A program made the position numbers and the translations under genes. Positions 1-11,365 of a stretch of DNA of 64,000 nt are shown piece by piece. The notes under the pieces were generated by a model. It searched no databases. It saw nothing but the letters and a program-made list of their open reading frames with translations, and was not told where the DNA came from. The stretch is from Clostridiales bacterium (GTDB lineage: Bacteria > Bacillota > Clostridia > Saccharofermentanales > Saccharofermentanaceae), in assembly GCA_017961235.1 (NCBI GenBank), contig JAGCXQ010000031.1:23290-87289 (forward strand). Reading direction: 5' to 3'. The number at the start of each line of letters is the position of its first letter. Position 1 is the first letter of the stretch.

Positions 1-551
1 TTAAGGAAGTCTTCGAATCTCGAGGAAAGCTTCTGATATAAAGAATAATCGGCTACATATACTTTATCCTCATTGCCCATCCGAGCATAGACTCCGTTTT
101 TGGTGGAAAGAAGATCTCCTGCAGAATAGACGATGGTAGAACCATCCTTCTTCTCACACGAAACGGTGTAGGAAGGCGCATTAAAACCGTATTTCGCATC
201 ATCTCCCGGCTGCGCGTCAATACTGTTCCGGAATGAAAAATGAAGGATCTGATCCAGATAACCGTTCACTTCGGAGGAATTCAGCATCGAATCGGAAAAC
301 TCCCTGCCATTATATGTGATCTTGGTTACCGCATGAGAATCATTGAACGTGAAAAGGATCTTATCCCCTTTCGCTCCTGTGACAGAAAGGCTTTTCAGCT
401 CCTCCTGGTTACACACATTGACTATATGATCCTGAAACTGCGAATCGATATTCTTTTTATCTATATGCTTCTTGATCAGAACAGCCGACAATATGATAAC
501 GAGTACCAGGAAGACTGCTGCAAGAATACCGAGTTTTTTCTGTTCCTTCAT
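1..551 (-). CDS. DUF4340-type ABC-associated membrane protein (partial, 3' end outside window)
   Basis: The frame opens with ATG at 551 and stays open to the window edge, giving 183 codons. The first residues (MKEQKKLG) are followed by one membrane segment at about residues 8-26, then an extracytoplasmic region rich in beta-type sequence. It is the last visible gene of the Gld-type ABC operon, 11 bases after the GldG-like gene. Proteins of this position and build are usually DUF4340 members. The family call rests mainly on context and overall form, and the role in transport is unknown. The TTA at bases 1-3 is not an in-frame stop, so the C-terminus is missing. Confidence 0.75.
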   Translation of the reverse strand, partial: MKEQKKLGILAAVFLVLVIILSAVLIKKHIDKKNIDSQFQDHIVNVCNQEELKSLSVTGAKGDKILFTFNDSHAVTKITYNGREFSDSMLNSSEVNGYLDQILHFSFRNSIDAQPGDDAKYGFNAPSYTVSCEKKDGSTIVYSAGDLLSTKNGVYARMGNEDKVYVADYSLYQKLSSRFEDFL

Positions 552-562
552 ACTTCAGTTCC

Positions 563-2077
563 TCACAGATGGCGTCTTCTCTGATATACGATAATTCCAC
601 AGGCCAGGCTTCCTACCGGAATCACGGTCATAACGATAAATGACCAGAGTGTTGCCGAGGAAGAGGAAAGCGGCTTAGACAAGGCATAGCTCGGGATCTT
701 TCTCTGTGGAATAAGAAGATCAAACTCGATCGGGCAGATCTCATGAACGAGCGACCGGATAAAGACAGCATTGTTATCATCAAGTGTTTTTCCGGAATAA
801 TAATCGTCCGAAGTAAATGTCTTCGTACCGATCGTGATCAGACAGGCCTTCTCGGAAGTACTGTCATCCACGGACCACAAAATGATCGGGTGCATACCTG
901 CGGATACATCTGCATCGATCTGTGCATTCTGGAAATCTACCGAAGCAGAGGATGATGAAACGACCAGCGGAGATACATACACATCCTTCGGCAGGTCACG
1001 GAGAGCCTTGATATAGCGGCAATTCTCAACGGAATACTCCCTCGGGATGGAGACGGTCTTGGCATATGCTTCCGTAGGATTGGCGATCGATCTGAACGGG
1101 TCCGATACATCTACCAGATGATCCAAATCATTCTCGTGAATGATGCCCGGATCCAGACTTACGCCCATACGCTTGGCAACATCATTAAGATTCGTGTATT
1201 CAGTAGTCTTATTATCACTGAAGTCGCAGACGATCATGACTTTTCCGGCGTTATCCAGATATGTCTTCAGCTGTTCTTTTTCCACAAGTGAAAGATCCGA
1301 CTTCGGCTGAAGGACCAAGAGAAGTTCGCAATCATCCGGGATCTTCGTTGCATCGCCTTTCAGCGTCAGCTCCGAGGTAACAAAACCAAGAGACATCAGG
1401 ATATTATCCAGATTCTTATGTGCCGGCAGGTCATGTCCGGCCAGATAGTAAGCATGCAGAGGACGTCCGGAAGTGACATAGACGATGTCCGTGGTAATGA
1501 TACGTTCGATATTATTTGCGATCGGCATTCCGACACCATAATACTGGGCAACTTCCTGATCATACTCGAAGCAGGCGTACGGATTAACTCCAACAAGCAT
1601 ATCATCGCATTTAACGACGTAGGTATTCTTCTGGAAATTATAAACATTATTCGGATCCAGCTGGGAAATAATAAACGGATCAACATCCGGATCGATATAC
1701 TTCAGATCGATCATCCCATCTGCTTTTGCCTCATAATCATCAAGAAGCGGAACAAAATATTCGCGCCATTCGAGAGTGCTGTCATTCTTATCAAAAAGTC
1801 CGATAATTTCAACTTTCTTATTAAGAGACTTCAAATAATCAGATGTAATGGAACTAACAGAATTCGATCGTACGGAAGTAGAGTCAAATGTCAGTTTCTT
1901 ATCCAGTGTCATATCGATGATCAGGTTGAATACGATACAGATCGCAACAACTAATACAACGGAAACAATGGAGATGGACTTTAACGATTTAAAACGTTCA
2001 TCGATCCTTACCTTAGCCTTAGGCGATTTTCCGGGTCTCTCCTGGAGAATACTTTCTTTTGCGGTTTTCTTAGCCAT
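563..2077 (-). CDS. GldG-like auxiliary protein of ABC transporter
   Basis: 504 residues. The sequence shows a basic cytoplasmic N-terminus, one membrane segment at about 34-54, a long extracytoplasmic region and a second membrane segment at about 476-498 ending in a basic tail (YQRRRHL). This is the layout of the ABC_transp_aux/GldG family, whose soluble domain resembles a glutamine-amidotransferase fold without known catalysis. It lies between the permease gene (18 bases upstream) and the DUF4340 gene. GldA-F-G sets serve gliding in Bacteroidetes, but in Clostridia they occur without gliding and their substrate is unknown, so no motility role is claimed. Confidence 0.85.
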   Translation of the reverse strand: MAKKTAKESILQERPGKSPKAKVRIDERFKSLKSISIVSVVLVVAICIVFNLIIDMTLDKKLTFDSTSVRSNSVSSITSDYLKSLNKKVEIIGLFDKNDSTLEWREYFVPLLDDYEAKADGMIDLKYIDPDVDPFIISQLDPNNVYNFQKNTYVVKCDDMLVGVNPYACFEYDQEVAQYYGVGMPIANNIERIITTDIVYVTSGRPLHAYYLAGHDLPAHKNLDNILMSLGFVTSELTLKGDATKIPDDCELLLVLQPKSDLSLVEKEQLKTYLDNAGKVMIVCDFSDNKTTEYTNLNDVAKRMGVSLDPGIIHENDLDHLVDVSDPFRSIANPTEAYAKTVSIPREYSVENCRYIKALRDLPKDVYVSPLVVSSSSASVDFQNAQIDADVSAGMHPIILWSVDDSTSEKACLITIGTKTFTSDDYYSGKTLDDNNAVFIRSLVHEICPIEFDLLIPQRKIPSYALSKPLSSSSATLWSFIVMTVIPVGSLACGIIVYQRRRHL

Positions 2078-2094
2078 ACTCGTATCCCCCCTTC

Positions 2095-2877
2095 TCAGCT
2101 CTGCGTCCAGCGTTTCTTCTCAAGAACGCGGTAAGTAATATAGATGAATACCAGTGTGAAGCTCAGGCAGAAGATCAGCGGGACGATCTTAAACACACCT
2201 GATGTATAGCAGTTCGTCCGGTCAAAGGGATCGAACCAGGAGATCGCATTTCGAACATTCTCGCCGATCGAATAGATCGTCTGATCCGAAAGATGGAAGA
2301 GTTTCGTAAACTTCAGGAAGGATTTTACGATACTGGAGATCGAGGACGCGATCGATGAGAGCATGTTCAGGAACAAAAGAATAACGAAACAGAATACAGC
2401 AGACATGATCTGGTTTTCTGTCATCGCAGACGTAAGCATGCCGATCGAAATAAAGAGAGCAGCTAGAACCATATATCCGAAGAGTGCTCCCCAGGCAGCT
2501 GCACTGACGAATCCGGAAAGGATGACTGTGATGATCATGTGGCTGAAAACACTGATCAGCATCAGCGCCTGTAAAGAGAGAGCCGCCAGGAATTTGCCGA
2601 CGACAGCATCCTTCATGGAAAAAGGCATCGTATAAAGAAGCACATCCGTACCATTCTTCTTTTCTTCCGCGAAAAGCCTCATGGTAATGATCGGGATCAG
2701 AATAATAAAGAAAGACCGAAGATAACTGATCTCAACAGAAATATTCACATAGGCAAATGTTGAAGTGATCATTCCCGTGAAGTAGTATCCGCTGATTATG
2801 CTCATGAGACAGATCGCGACCCATCCCACGGGATTTCGGAAGTAAGATAGAAACTCTCGTTTAAAAACTGCAAACAT
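2095..2877 (-). CDS. ABC-2 type transporter permease (GldF-like)
   Basis: 260 residues with six hydrophobic segments (about 17-37, 54-74, 97-125, 129-150, 160-180, 230-252), the usual ABC-2 permease topology. The short motif FAEEKKNGT after the second segment is typical of ABC-2 permeases, where the cytoplasmic coupling helix contacts the ATPase. The gene follows the ATPase gene by 12 bases and precedes the GldG-like gene, so the three products probably form one membrane complex. The transported substrate cannot be read from the sequence. Confidence 0.88.
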   Translation of the reverse strand: MFAVFKREFLSYFRNPVGWVAICLMSIISGYYFTGMITSTFAYVNISVEISYLRSFFIILIPIITMRLFAEEKKNGTDVLLYTMPFSMKDAVVGKFLAALSLQALMLISVFSHMIITVILSGFVSAAAWGALFGYMVLAALFISIGMLTSAMTENQIMSAVFCFVILLFLNMLSSIASSISSIVKSFLKFTKLFHLSDQTIYSIGENVRNAISWFDPFDRTNCYTSGVFKIVPLIFCLSFTLVFIYITYRVLEKKRWTQS

Positions 2878-2889
2878 ATCTTCTTCTCC

Positions 2890-3825
2890 TTATTTCTTAG
2901 GTGCAGTAATATTCATGAAAACATCTTCCAGCGATGGCGCCATCGACCGGAATTCCAGAATCGGAACATGGATCCTCGCCAAAGCAAAGAAAATAGACTT
3001 TCTTACATCAAGACTGCCGTCTGCAGTAATATCGATCTGAAGAAGACCGTTCTTTTCAGACAGCGGAGCAATTGCCTTTACACCCGGTACTGCGCGAAGC
3101 GGCATCTGAACCGAATTAAAGGAACCTTCCAGTGTGAGAAGGTAATGCGAACTGTCTTCGACCTTGGCAGACATCTCGATCGTTGGCGCATCCGCCACAA
3201 TCTTTCCGTTATTGATGATGATCACGCGGTCACAGATCGCCTGAACTTCAGAGAGAATATGCGAGCTGAAAATGATCGTGTGATTCTTGGAAAGCTGGGA
3301 AATAAGCTTACGGATCTCTACTACCTGATTCGGGTCAAGGCCGACAGTCGGCTCATCGAGGATGATGACTTCCGGATTTCCGATCAGAGTCTGTGCAATA
3401 CCGACACGCTGGCGGTAACCCTTTGACAGATTATGAATAAGTCTTCCGGAAACATTTCCGATATGGACCATTTTCATGACTTCCGAGATCTGTTTCTTCT
3501 TAACATCACGAGGAACCTTCTTCAGTTCGCTTATATACTCGAGATATTCATATACTGTCATATCCAGAAACAGCGGCGGGTGCTCCGGAAGATAACCGAT
3601 ATTCTTCTTGGCAAGTTCCGGCTGCTCCAGAATATCGTAACCATTGATTGTGACCTTGCCGCTTGTTGCGGAAAGATAACCGGTAATAATATTCATCGTC
3701 GTGGACTTTCCGGCACCGTTTGGTCCGAGGAAGCCGAGGATCTCACCCTGATCTACTGTAAAAGACACTCCTCCGAGTGCTTTTTTATCGCCGTAAAACT
3801 TCACCAGATTCGATATTTCTATCAT
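2890..3825 (-). CDS. ABC transporter ATP-binding protein (GldA/CcmA type)
   Basis: 311 residues. Walker A GPNGAGKST lies at 34-42, the signature LSKGYRQRV at about 133, Walker B VIILDEPTVGLDP follows at about 155, and a switch histidine sits in IIFSSHILSEV. The extra C-terminal region of about 90 residues is normal for exporters of the CcmA/GldA group. The protein hydrolyses ATP on the cytoplasmic face and drives the adjacent ABC-2 permease. It is the first gene of the four-gene operon. The ATG is preceded by GGAGGTCAGTAAA. Confidence 0.92.
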   Translation of the reverse strand: MIEISNLVKFYGDKKALGGVSFTVDQGEILGFLGPNGAGKSTTMNIITGYLSATSGKVTINGYDILEQPELAKKNIGYLPEHPPLFLDMTVYEYLEYISELKKVPRDVKKKQISEVMKMVHIGNVSGRLIHNLSKGYRQRVGIAQTLIGNPEVIILDEPTVGLDPNQVVEIRKLISQLSKNHTIIFSSHILSEVQAICDRVIIINNGKIVADAPTIEMSAKVEDSSHYLLTLEGSFNSVQMPLRAVPGVKAIAPLSEKNGLLQIDITADGSLDVRKSIFFALARIHVPILEFRSMAPSLEDVFMNITAPKK

Positions 3826-3894
3826 TTTACTGACCTCCGCATAATCTGCGAATACATTTTACCCTATAAAAACGTATTGATAAACCCGTAACCA

Positions 3895-4656
3895 TTAATC
3901 TTTTTCCGAAACGATCTGCGTCGTAAAAACATGTCTTCCGCTCACCGCTTCGATACCGTCAACTATGATGTTTCCGTCCTCTTTCACACTGTAAAGGAGC
4001 ACTTCCTCACCTGGATGAACTTCCGATGAATAATTGATCGTCAGTCCGCTGATCCTGTGCTCGTTCGGAATCAGCGAATAGCAGGCATCTTCGCTCCATG
4101 CGACATAATGGGTATTATTCACATGCATATTGCGGTCGATCTGGCTGTAATCCGCAAAGCGCTTAAATCTCGGTGCATTCTGACGCTTCTCGTCCAGGAT
4201 CGGCGCGATCTTCTCCGCTTTCCGATCAGAAGGTCCGTGTGACTCAAATACACTCATCCCCTCGATCGAGGAAGGACGTACAGGACGATGATCTCCCTGA
4301 TGAGCAATGACCCAGACGGAAGTTGCCTTTCCGATTCTTCTTTTATCTTTATCGAAAATATCAAAATCTCTGTTGAAAAACAGTCTTTCAAACCCCTGAG
4401 ACCACGTCCGAATATAGATCTCATCTTTCCACTTCGGAATGACATCCATCTCCACTTTCATCCGAAGAAGCAGCCAGCAGACAGAAAGGCCGTCCATCAC
4501 TTCTGCGCCGAATCCGTGGCGATCCGCATCGAGGCATGCCGCTTCCTGAAGCATCGCGAAAAGAGAGTGATAATGAAGTCTGTCATGGATGTCCGTCTCC
4601 GGACCGATAATAGTAAATCGATAGAGGTTTTCTTCCGGAATAAACTGCATGATCAC
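3895..4656 (-). CDS. Acyl-ACP thioesterase (FatA/FatB type)
   Basis: 253 residues with two hot-dog domains. The second contains DRNMHVNNTHYVAW near residue 173, matching the N-x-H-x-N-N active-site stretch of plant and clostridial acyl-ACP thioesterases. The enzyme releases fatty acids from acyl carrier protein in the cytoplasm. The frame opens with GTG at 4656, whose GTGA overlaps the TGA of the upstream membrane-protein gene by four bases, so translation is probably coupled. An ATG two codons later (4650) is an alternative start. Confidence 0.85.
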   Translation of the reverse strand: MIMQFIPEENLYRFTIIGPETDIHDRLHYHSLFAMLQEAACLDADRHGFGAEVMDGLSVCWLLLRMKVEMDVIPKWKDEIYIRTWSQGFERLFFNRDFDIFDKDKRRIGKATSVWVIAHQGDHRPVRPSSIEGMSVFESHGPSDRKAEKIAPILDEKRQNAPRFKRFADYSQIDRNMHVNNTHYVAWSEDACYSLIPNEHRISGLTINYSSEVHPGEEVLLYSVKEDGNIIVDGIEAVSGRHVFTTQIVSEKD

Positions 4657-5234
4657 GCCTCTTTCTTCTTCGCATTGGATACCGGCTTAGAAGTCGGACG
4701 GTACATGGTATTTCTGGGATTATATCGGAAGAATGCAGCCAGGAAACGCTCATCAGGCTCAATAATGACAAGCACCTTCTGTGTCCCCATCTTCGCTGCG
4801 ATATACCATTCGTTCTCCTTATCGATGCCGGAAGCACAATATGCTCGAAGGGCATTTTTCTCAAACTCAGATACCGGATGCATCTCATCTTTGATCTTCG
4901 CGATCATGTCAAACTCCCGGATAGATCCGGAAAACAGATGTGCGCGGCGCTTCTTTCCGGAGATGACATCTACGGAAAACTCATCATTGACGACACTGTA
5001 TTCATATTCTTTGACAATACCGGACACCATCAGATAACAGAAATAACCTATACCGAAAGAAAGCGAGACAGTTAAAAGAAACATATAAACCACGCCAAAC
5101 AGAAGCGGGATAAAGTTCACTAGAAGGATCGCCAGGATAGCAAGAATGACGAAAACGACCCGGCAGACCTTATCTTTTGCAGTAAGATGCTTGGCTACGA
5201 TCTTTTCGATGATCAAATCGTTATATAAACGCAT
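4653..5234 (-). CDS. Small membrane protein, unknown function
   Basis: 193 residues from ATG at 5234 (MRLYNDL). An earlier ATG at 5252 is less likely because AAGGAG sits seven bases before the 5234 start and would lie inside the longer reading frame. Two hydrophobic segments at about residues 24-41 and 45-70 form a hairpin, followed by a soluble domain of about 120 residues ending KPVSNAKKKEA. The build resembles the clostridial DUF6106 proteins, but I cannot confirm that. It overlaps the thioesterase gene by four bases, which may hint at a lipid-related role. Confidence 0.7.
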   Translation of the reverse strand: MRLYNDLIIEKIVAKHLTAKDKVCRVVFVILAILAILLVNFIPLLFGVVYMFLLTVSLSFGIGYFCYLMVSGIVKEYEYSVVNDEFSVDVISGKKRRAHLFSGSIREFDMIAKIKDEMHPVSEFEKNALRAYCASGIDKENEWYIAAKMGTQKVLVIIEPDERFLAAFFRYNPRNTMYRPTSKPVSNAKKKEA

Positions 5235-5254
5235 GTGGATTCTCCTTAACAAAA

Positions 5255-5292
5255 ATAGAGGTCATGGATTGCGCCATGACCTCTATATTTTA
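5255..5292 (-). terminator. Rho-independent terminator of groES-groEL
   Basis: The arms AGAGGTCATG (5257-5266) and CATGACCTCT (5275-5284) form a perfect stem with flanking A-T pairs and an eight-base loop. On the minus strand the stem is followed by ATTTTTG. It lies 23 bases after the groEL stop and upstream of the next gene. Confidence 0.85.
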
Positions 5293-5307
5293 TCAGAAAC
5301 AGGCTGA

Positions 5308-7241
<1,934 letters not shown>

Positions 7242-7260
7242 TCACCTCCAGTAAATTTAT

Positions 7261-7287
7261 TTAGCACTCAGCATATGCGAGTGCTAA
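7261..7287 (-). promoter_or_regulatory. CIRCE operator (HrcA binding site)
   Basis: TTAGCACTC (7261-7269), nine bases, then GAGTGCTAA (7279-7287) is a perfect copy of the CIRCE inverted repeat. It lies between the groESL promoter and groES, so HrcA bound here would block transcription and release on heat or misfolding stress. hrcA is not in this window. Confidence 0.98.
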
Positions 7288-7297
7288 ATCAACTACT

Positions 7298-7325
7298 ACT
7301 ATATCATTAAGTCAAAAGATGTCAA
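7298..7325 (-). promoter_or_regulatory. groESL promoter (sigma-A type)
   Basis: On the minus strand TTGACA (plus positions 7320-7325) and TATAGT (7298-7303) are separated by 16 bases. The CIRCE operator begins 10 bases downstream of the -10 box, the usual arrangement. Confidence 0.85.
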
Positions 7326-7353
7326 TATCAAAGAAAGACAAAATCGAAAAAAA

Positions 7354-8604
7354 TTATGAATCGCCACTCTCTTTCTTAGGCGCCTTCGGGATCTCTTCTA
7401 CAGGGTCAAAATCAGATGTTTTACCATATAGGAACTCCTGAACGACCGGGATCATACCATTCCAGTCCGGACGGATACTCCATTCATTGGCGCGGACATC
7501 CGAGTACATTCCTGAGCGGAAGTATCCTTCGATCGGAATACCCATCTGCTGGATCTCCATATTCCGGACTTCCGGAAGGAAATCAAAAGCATAGTGCTTA
7601 ATTTCCTTCTTGGAAATATTCGTTGCGATCATCGAAGCAATATCATCCATCGCAGACATCTTAGATGTCGTACTCAGATTCGAGAACTTCTTCAGAAGAG
7701 CATTTAAGACTTTGACCTGACGCTCAGAACGGCCATAAACACCATTACCCACCTCACGGATACGGCTATAAGCAACTGCCTGTCTTCCGTTCAGATGGAT
7801 CATACCGGAAGTCGTGACTTTATATGTATCTTCAGGAACTCCAAGGATCTGGTTCTGCTCTGCGAGATTGGCATTGAGTCCGCCCGGTTCATGGAATACT
7901 TCAGATTTCGTTACTTCAAGATCGATACCGTCAACAGCATCGATTACTTTTTCCATATTATAGAAGTTTACGTACGCATAACCTTCCAGATCGATCCTCA
8001 GATGGTTCTCTATAACGACAGATAACAGCTCCGGTCCGCCATAACTCATTGCCGCATTGATCTTCTGCGGTTTCGAGTGACCGGGAATATAGACATAACA
8101 GTCACGCTGGATCGTAACGAGCTTGATCGTTCCCTCATTGTTATCCACACTCATGACCATGATGACATCCGCGAGGCTGCCGGTACCGTCATCGGTATAT
8201 TTTCTGGAACGGCTATCGATACCGATCAGTAAGAAATTATGGATATCTTCATCTTCTACAGGCGGTATGCTTGTTTCCGAAGTGTACTGGGATATCTCTA
8301 CTACAGAGCTTGACTCATTGATAAATGTCGGGTTCGTATCCGTCGGGATATACTCGATCTGATCCAGTACATGGTTCTCCCACTGTAATAACCAGATAAC
8401 GATTCCACCAACAATAATAGTAATTACCAGAAGGATCGGAAGGATAATACGAAGGAAGACCCGTTTAAACGTCCATGGCTTCTTAGTCTTCTTATTCTTA
8501 GAATGTACGACTTTACCCTTTGCATTGATATGCTCGACATGTAATGGTTCCGGACGATTATTATTTGGCCTGCGGACCCCTTTTTCGTTCTTATGCTCTT
8601 TCAT
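7354..8604 (-). CDS. LytR-CpsA-Psr (LCP) family wall-polymer ligase
   Basis: 416 residues. A basic cytoplasmic N-terminus is followed by one membrane segment at about 49-71 and an extracellular LCP domain starting near NFLLIGIDSR. Characteristic points are the TDDGTGSLADVIMVMSVD stretch with its aspartates and the VTIQRDCYVYIPG arginine region, which bind the polyprenyl-pyrophosphate glycan. LCP enzymes attach teichoic acids or other glycopolymers to peptidoglycan. It is 102 bases downstream of the sigma-like membrane gene in the same direction. The ATG is preceded by AAGGACAGATGAG. Confidence 0.93.
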   Translation of the reverse strand: MKEHKNEKGVRRPNNNRPEPLHVEHINAKGKVVHSKNKKTKKPWTFKRVFLRIILPILLVITIIVGGIVIWLLQWENHVLDQIEYIPTDTNPTFINESSSVVEISQYTSETSIPPVEDEDIHNFLLIGIDSRSRKYTDDGTGSLADVIMVMSVDNNEGTIKLVTIQRDCYVYIPGHSKPQKINAAMSYGGPELLSVVIENHLRIDLEGYAYVNFYNMEKVIDAVDGIDLEVTKSEVFHEPGGLNANLAEQNQILGVPEDTYKVTTSGMIHLNGRQAVAYSRIREVGNGVYGRSERQVKVLNALLKKFSNLSTTSKMSAMDDIASMIATNISKKEIKHYAFDFLPEVRNMEIQQMGIPIEGYFRSGMYSDVRANEWSIRPDWNGMIPVVQEFLYGKTSDFDPVEEIPKAPKKESGDS

Positions 8605-8706
8605 CTCATCTGTCCTTACTATTAATCCCAGTTCAATATATACGAAGGAATTATAATCCTATCCCCAAGAAAAACAATTACACTTTTGTCAGATTCTGTC
8701 ACTACC

Positions 8707-9435
8707 TCATCCAACTGTCGCAGACGGCTCCGAAGTACCTTCCGTATCGGACGCAGACTCCGTGTTCTCTGTTTCTGCAGTGGTCTCCGAAGTAGGAGGA
8801 TCCGATGGTGCCGCCGCATCATTTCCGCCGATCGAAACAGGAAGATAATCCAGGATCCCGACAATATATTCTTCCATCTTATACGTTCCTCTCTGCGTCC
8901 GGCTCTGGATAAAGTCATTGGCATGGAAGAACGTAACTGCACCGAAATAAGTGGTAACCGCAATTACGATCGCCAGAATAACGAGCTTGATCAAAAGCAT
9001 GATCGTGATGCCGGAATTCTGGAAATAATCTGCAAGAGGAGTATTTCTACGGATCTTATTATCCGAGGATGCCGCCATGAACTCCGCGATGCGGAATCTC
9101 GGAGAATCGATCTTCTCGAGGATAGTGTGTTTCATGGTAGATGCCGTATATTCATCAAGATTCTTCTCCGTAGGAGCAGAATCGTTGATCACCGGGAATC
9201 GTCCGGCAAGTTCATTTACATGATACTGAAGTGCGTCCGAAAAATAATAGATGACCTTCTCTTCAGACAGTTTCGCACGTTTATGATATGTATCGATAAA
9301 TGCATCCACTACACACATCTCCGCACGCGTCGTGTCACGGAGATTCTTGTATGCACAGCGGTAAGCAAAGGCCGCATACATATCGTAGAAAGTTTCAATA
9401 TTCTCACGAGTCAGTTTTTCATTCCACATATCCAT
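8707..9435 (-). CDS. Membrane protein with sigma-70 region-2-like N-terminus
   Basis: 242 residues. Residues about 9-70 (FYDMYAAFAYRCAYKNLRD, then a helix with VVDAFIDTYHKR) read like region 2 of an ECF sigma factor. No region 4 follows. Instead there is a linker, one membrane segment at about 151-175 and an extracytoplasmic tail rich in Ser, Thr and Glu (about 205-242). The product therefore seems anchored with the helical domain in the cytoplasm. It starts four bases after the stop of the sensor-MFS gene, with its GGGAGG ribosome site inside that gene. The sigma resemblance is by eye; it may be structural only. Confidence 0.65.
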   Translation of the reverse strand: MDMWNEKLTRENIETFYDMYAAFAYRCAYKNLRDTTRAEMCVVDAFIDTYHKRAKLSEEKVIYYFSDALQYHVNELAGRFPVINDSAPTEKNLDEYTASTMKHTILEKIDSPRFRIAEFMAASSDNKIRRNTPLADYFQNSGITIMLLIKLVILAIVIAVTTYFGAVTFFHANDFIQSRTQRGTYKMEEYIVGILDYLPVSIGGNDAAAPSDPPTSETTAETENTESASDTEGTSEPSATVG

Positions 9436-9439
9436 GAAA

Positions 9440-11365
9440 TCACACCTCCCCGTTTCTGCCGGAAATACTCTGGCGCTGATTGCGTCTGCCGGCAGGCTTC
9501 TGAGAGGAGGAGTTATCCATCAGCATCAGAAGCGGATAGGAAGACGAAATTACAAACACGATCAGTGAAATGGCGATCATCGGAACACGGACGTTGGTAA
9601 ATGCGTTTGCCATGCCGAATGCGATCGCACCGATCATGGTTCCGCCGGTAAAAGCACGTGTAAGGATGACACGGGCGATCGGATGTTTATCATGACGGAT
9701 AAGAGACTTATAGTAGTCAAGATATCCGAATTGATGCAGACCCTGGGAAAGACCGAGGAATACGACACCGATAACAAGTACTTTTGCCGACGGAGAGAGG
9801 GCAAAGACCAGATAACCGATGGAGCTGAGGATCGCGGAAAGTGTGATCCTTGCCTTATGGGAGAAGAAATCCTCAAACCAGATGGTCAGGATCTTCATGA
9901 TCACTTCACCGCATACGACCGCGAGCATATAGTAGAAGGCGCATGTCGCAAGCGAAATACGTACCTTTTCCAGATAATCCGGAATAAATACCAGGAAGAA
10001 AGAAAGCTGAATGCCCAGCGGGAATACAGTACTCCATGCAAAAGTACCTGACTTGGAGTTCTTAAGCGCATAGAAAAAGTTCGGAAGACGAACGATCGGT
10101 TCATTCGACGGAGGACAATGTCTTACGAAGTAAAGTACCTGGATCGCATCAACGAACAGGAAGAATGCGGAAACCATAAGAACGGTAAACAGTCCGAATC
10201 TCTCATACAGGATACCGCAGATAACAGCGCCGACAGACATACCGAGAACATTACCGGTGTACTGGCACTGATGTACTTTTCTCTCGGAGAAATCCGTCTG
10301 ACCGGTTCTCGATGCCTGAAGACGGTATTCTCTTTGGAACTGGAATGTCATTCCCAGGAGGAATCCGATCGGCAGCTGCATGAATACCGTAACATATGCA
10401 TTATCAATAAGACCGCAGAGCAAGAGCAGCACAAATGCGATCACGACAGAAACGATCACCGCAAGACGTGAAGTCAGCTTACGGATCATGATGTCACGCA
10501 TATGGACGAATCTCCAGAAACCGAGAAGATATAAGAGGCAGGCCAGAACGATCCATGCCTGAAGAAGAACGGCATTATCCAGCGTTTCAGAAAGAGAATC
10601 CTTCAGATAAGATGGGATAACGATCAGCGGCATAGAGCAGCCGACGCTGGAGAAAAATGCAATCAGGCGGAAAGTGGACATACCATACATTACCGCTCTC
10701 GGAACATTCTTATCCGGCGGAGTGATCAACGTATCAAAGAGTCTTCTCATCTCTCCGTAGATGATCGCGATGGCCACAGAAATCGATATCATAGTAAAGA
10801 TCCACGACAGAGACATACCATTCTCCGTCATGACAAAATCCGACTGAGGGATCATAACCTCCACGATACCGGAAGATGTTCCATCCTGACCGAGTACAGG
10901 TGCTACGGCAACAACATACATAACATTCTCATATCTTCTATGAGTAACGATCATTTGCTGCTGTTCAAAAGACTCTGTATATTCTTCCCCTGCACCGGAG
11001 AGCACATACTGTTTTCCTTCATCATAAGTACGGTCAGAAGTATAAACGCGGAGAAATGAATTTCCCGCTTTTACAAAGACATTGACGGTGTACTGCTTCT
11101 GCCCGTCATATTTCGGGTTCTCCAGCGGGAAGGCCATGCCATCGGATAAGTCCTGGGATGACAGTGCCACAGAAGATGCTGCCGCATAAGATGTCAGTGC
11201 CGTCTTTCTCTGGGACTGCAAAGTCGAACGATATACATTCGTTACAACGGAAGAAACAACAAACAGAACTACCAGCGAAGTGATCAGACAGAATCCGATC
11301 TGACTCGCAATAGATTTTTTCCCTTTAGGGGCTTTGGTAAAATTCTCGATCAGGAAATCGTTCAT
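9440..11365 (-). CDS. Sensor-like extracellular domain fused to MFS-type transporter
   Basis: 641 residues. A membrane segment at about 24-46 is followed by an extracytoplasmic region of about 140 residues that resembles a CACHE-type sensor, including QYTVNVFVKAGNSFLRVYTS. A second membrane segment at about 188-206 leads into roughly ten to twelve more hydrophobic helices that resemble a major facilitator transporter. The tail is basic (RRNQRQS). It overlaps the preceding gene by four bases (ATGA), and that gene encodes a similar sensor-like region without transporter. The fusion suggests ligand-gated transport or a transporter used as a receptor. The substrate is unknown. Confidence 0.7.
   Translation of the reverse strand: MNDFLIENFTKAPKGKKSIASQIGFCLITSLVVLFVVSSVVTNVYRSTLQSQRKTALTSYAAASSVALSSQDLSDGMAFPLENPKYDGQKQYTVNVFVKAGNSFLRVYTSDRTYDEGKQYVLSGAGEEYTESFEQQQMIVTHRRYENVMYVVAVAPVLGQDGTSSGIVEVMIPQSDFVMTENGMSLSWIFTMISISVAIAIIYGEMRRLFDTLITPPDKNVPRAVMYGMSTFRLIAFFSSVGCSMPLIVIPSYLKDSLSETLDNAVLLQAWIVLACLLYLLGFWRFVHMRDIMIRKLTSRLAVIVSVVIAFVLLLLCGLIDNAYVTVFMQLPIGFLLGMTFQFQREYRLQASRTGQTDFSERKVHQCQYTGNVLGMSVGAVICGILYERFGLFTVLMVSAFFLFVDAIQVLYFVRHCPPSNEPIVRLPNFFYALKNSKSGTFAWSTVFPLGIQLSFFLVFIPDYLEKVRISLATCAFYYMLAVVCGEVIMKILTIWFEDFFSHKARITLSAILSSIGYLVFALSPSAKVLVIGVVFLGLSQGLHQFGYLDYYKSLIRHDKHPIARVILTRAFTGGTMIGAIAFGMANAFTNVRVPMIAISLIVFVISSSYPLLMLMDNSSSQKPAGRRNQRQSISGRNGEV

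Noticed and set aside
1..3. TTA at the left edge as a stop codon of the DUF4340 gene
   Set aside because: Counting codons from the ATG at 551, the last full codon covers bases 3-5, so the TTA is out of frame and the gene continues beyond the window.
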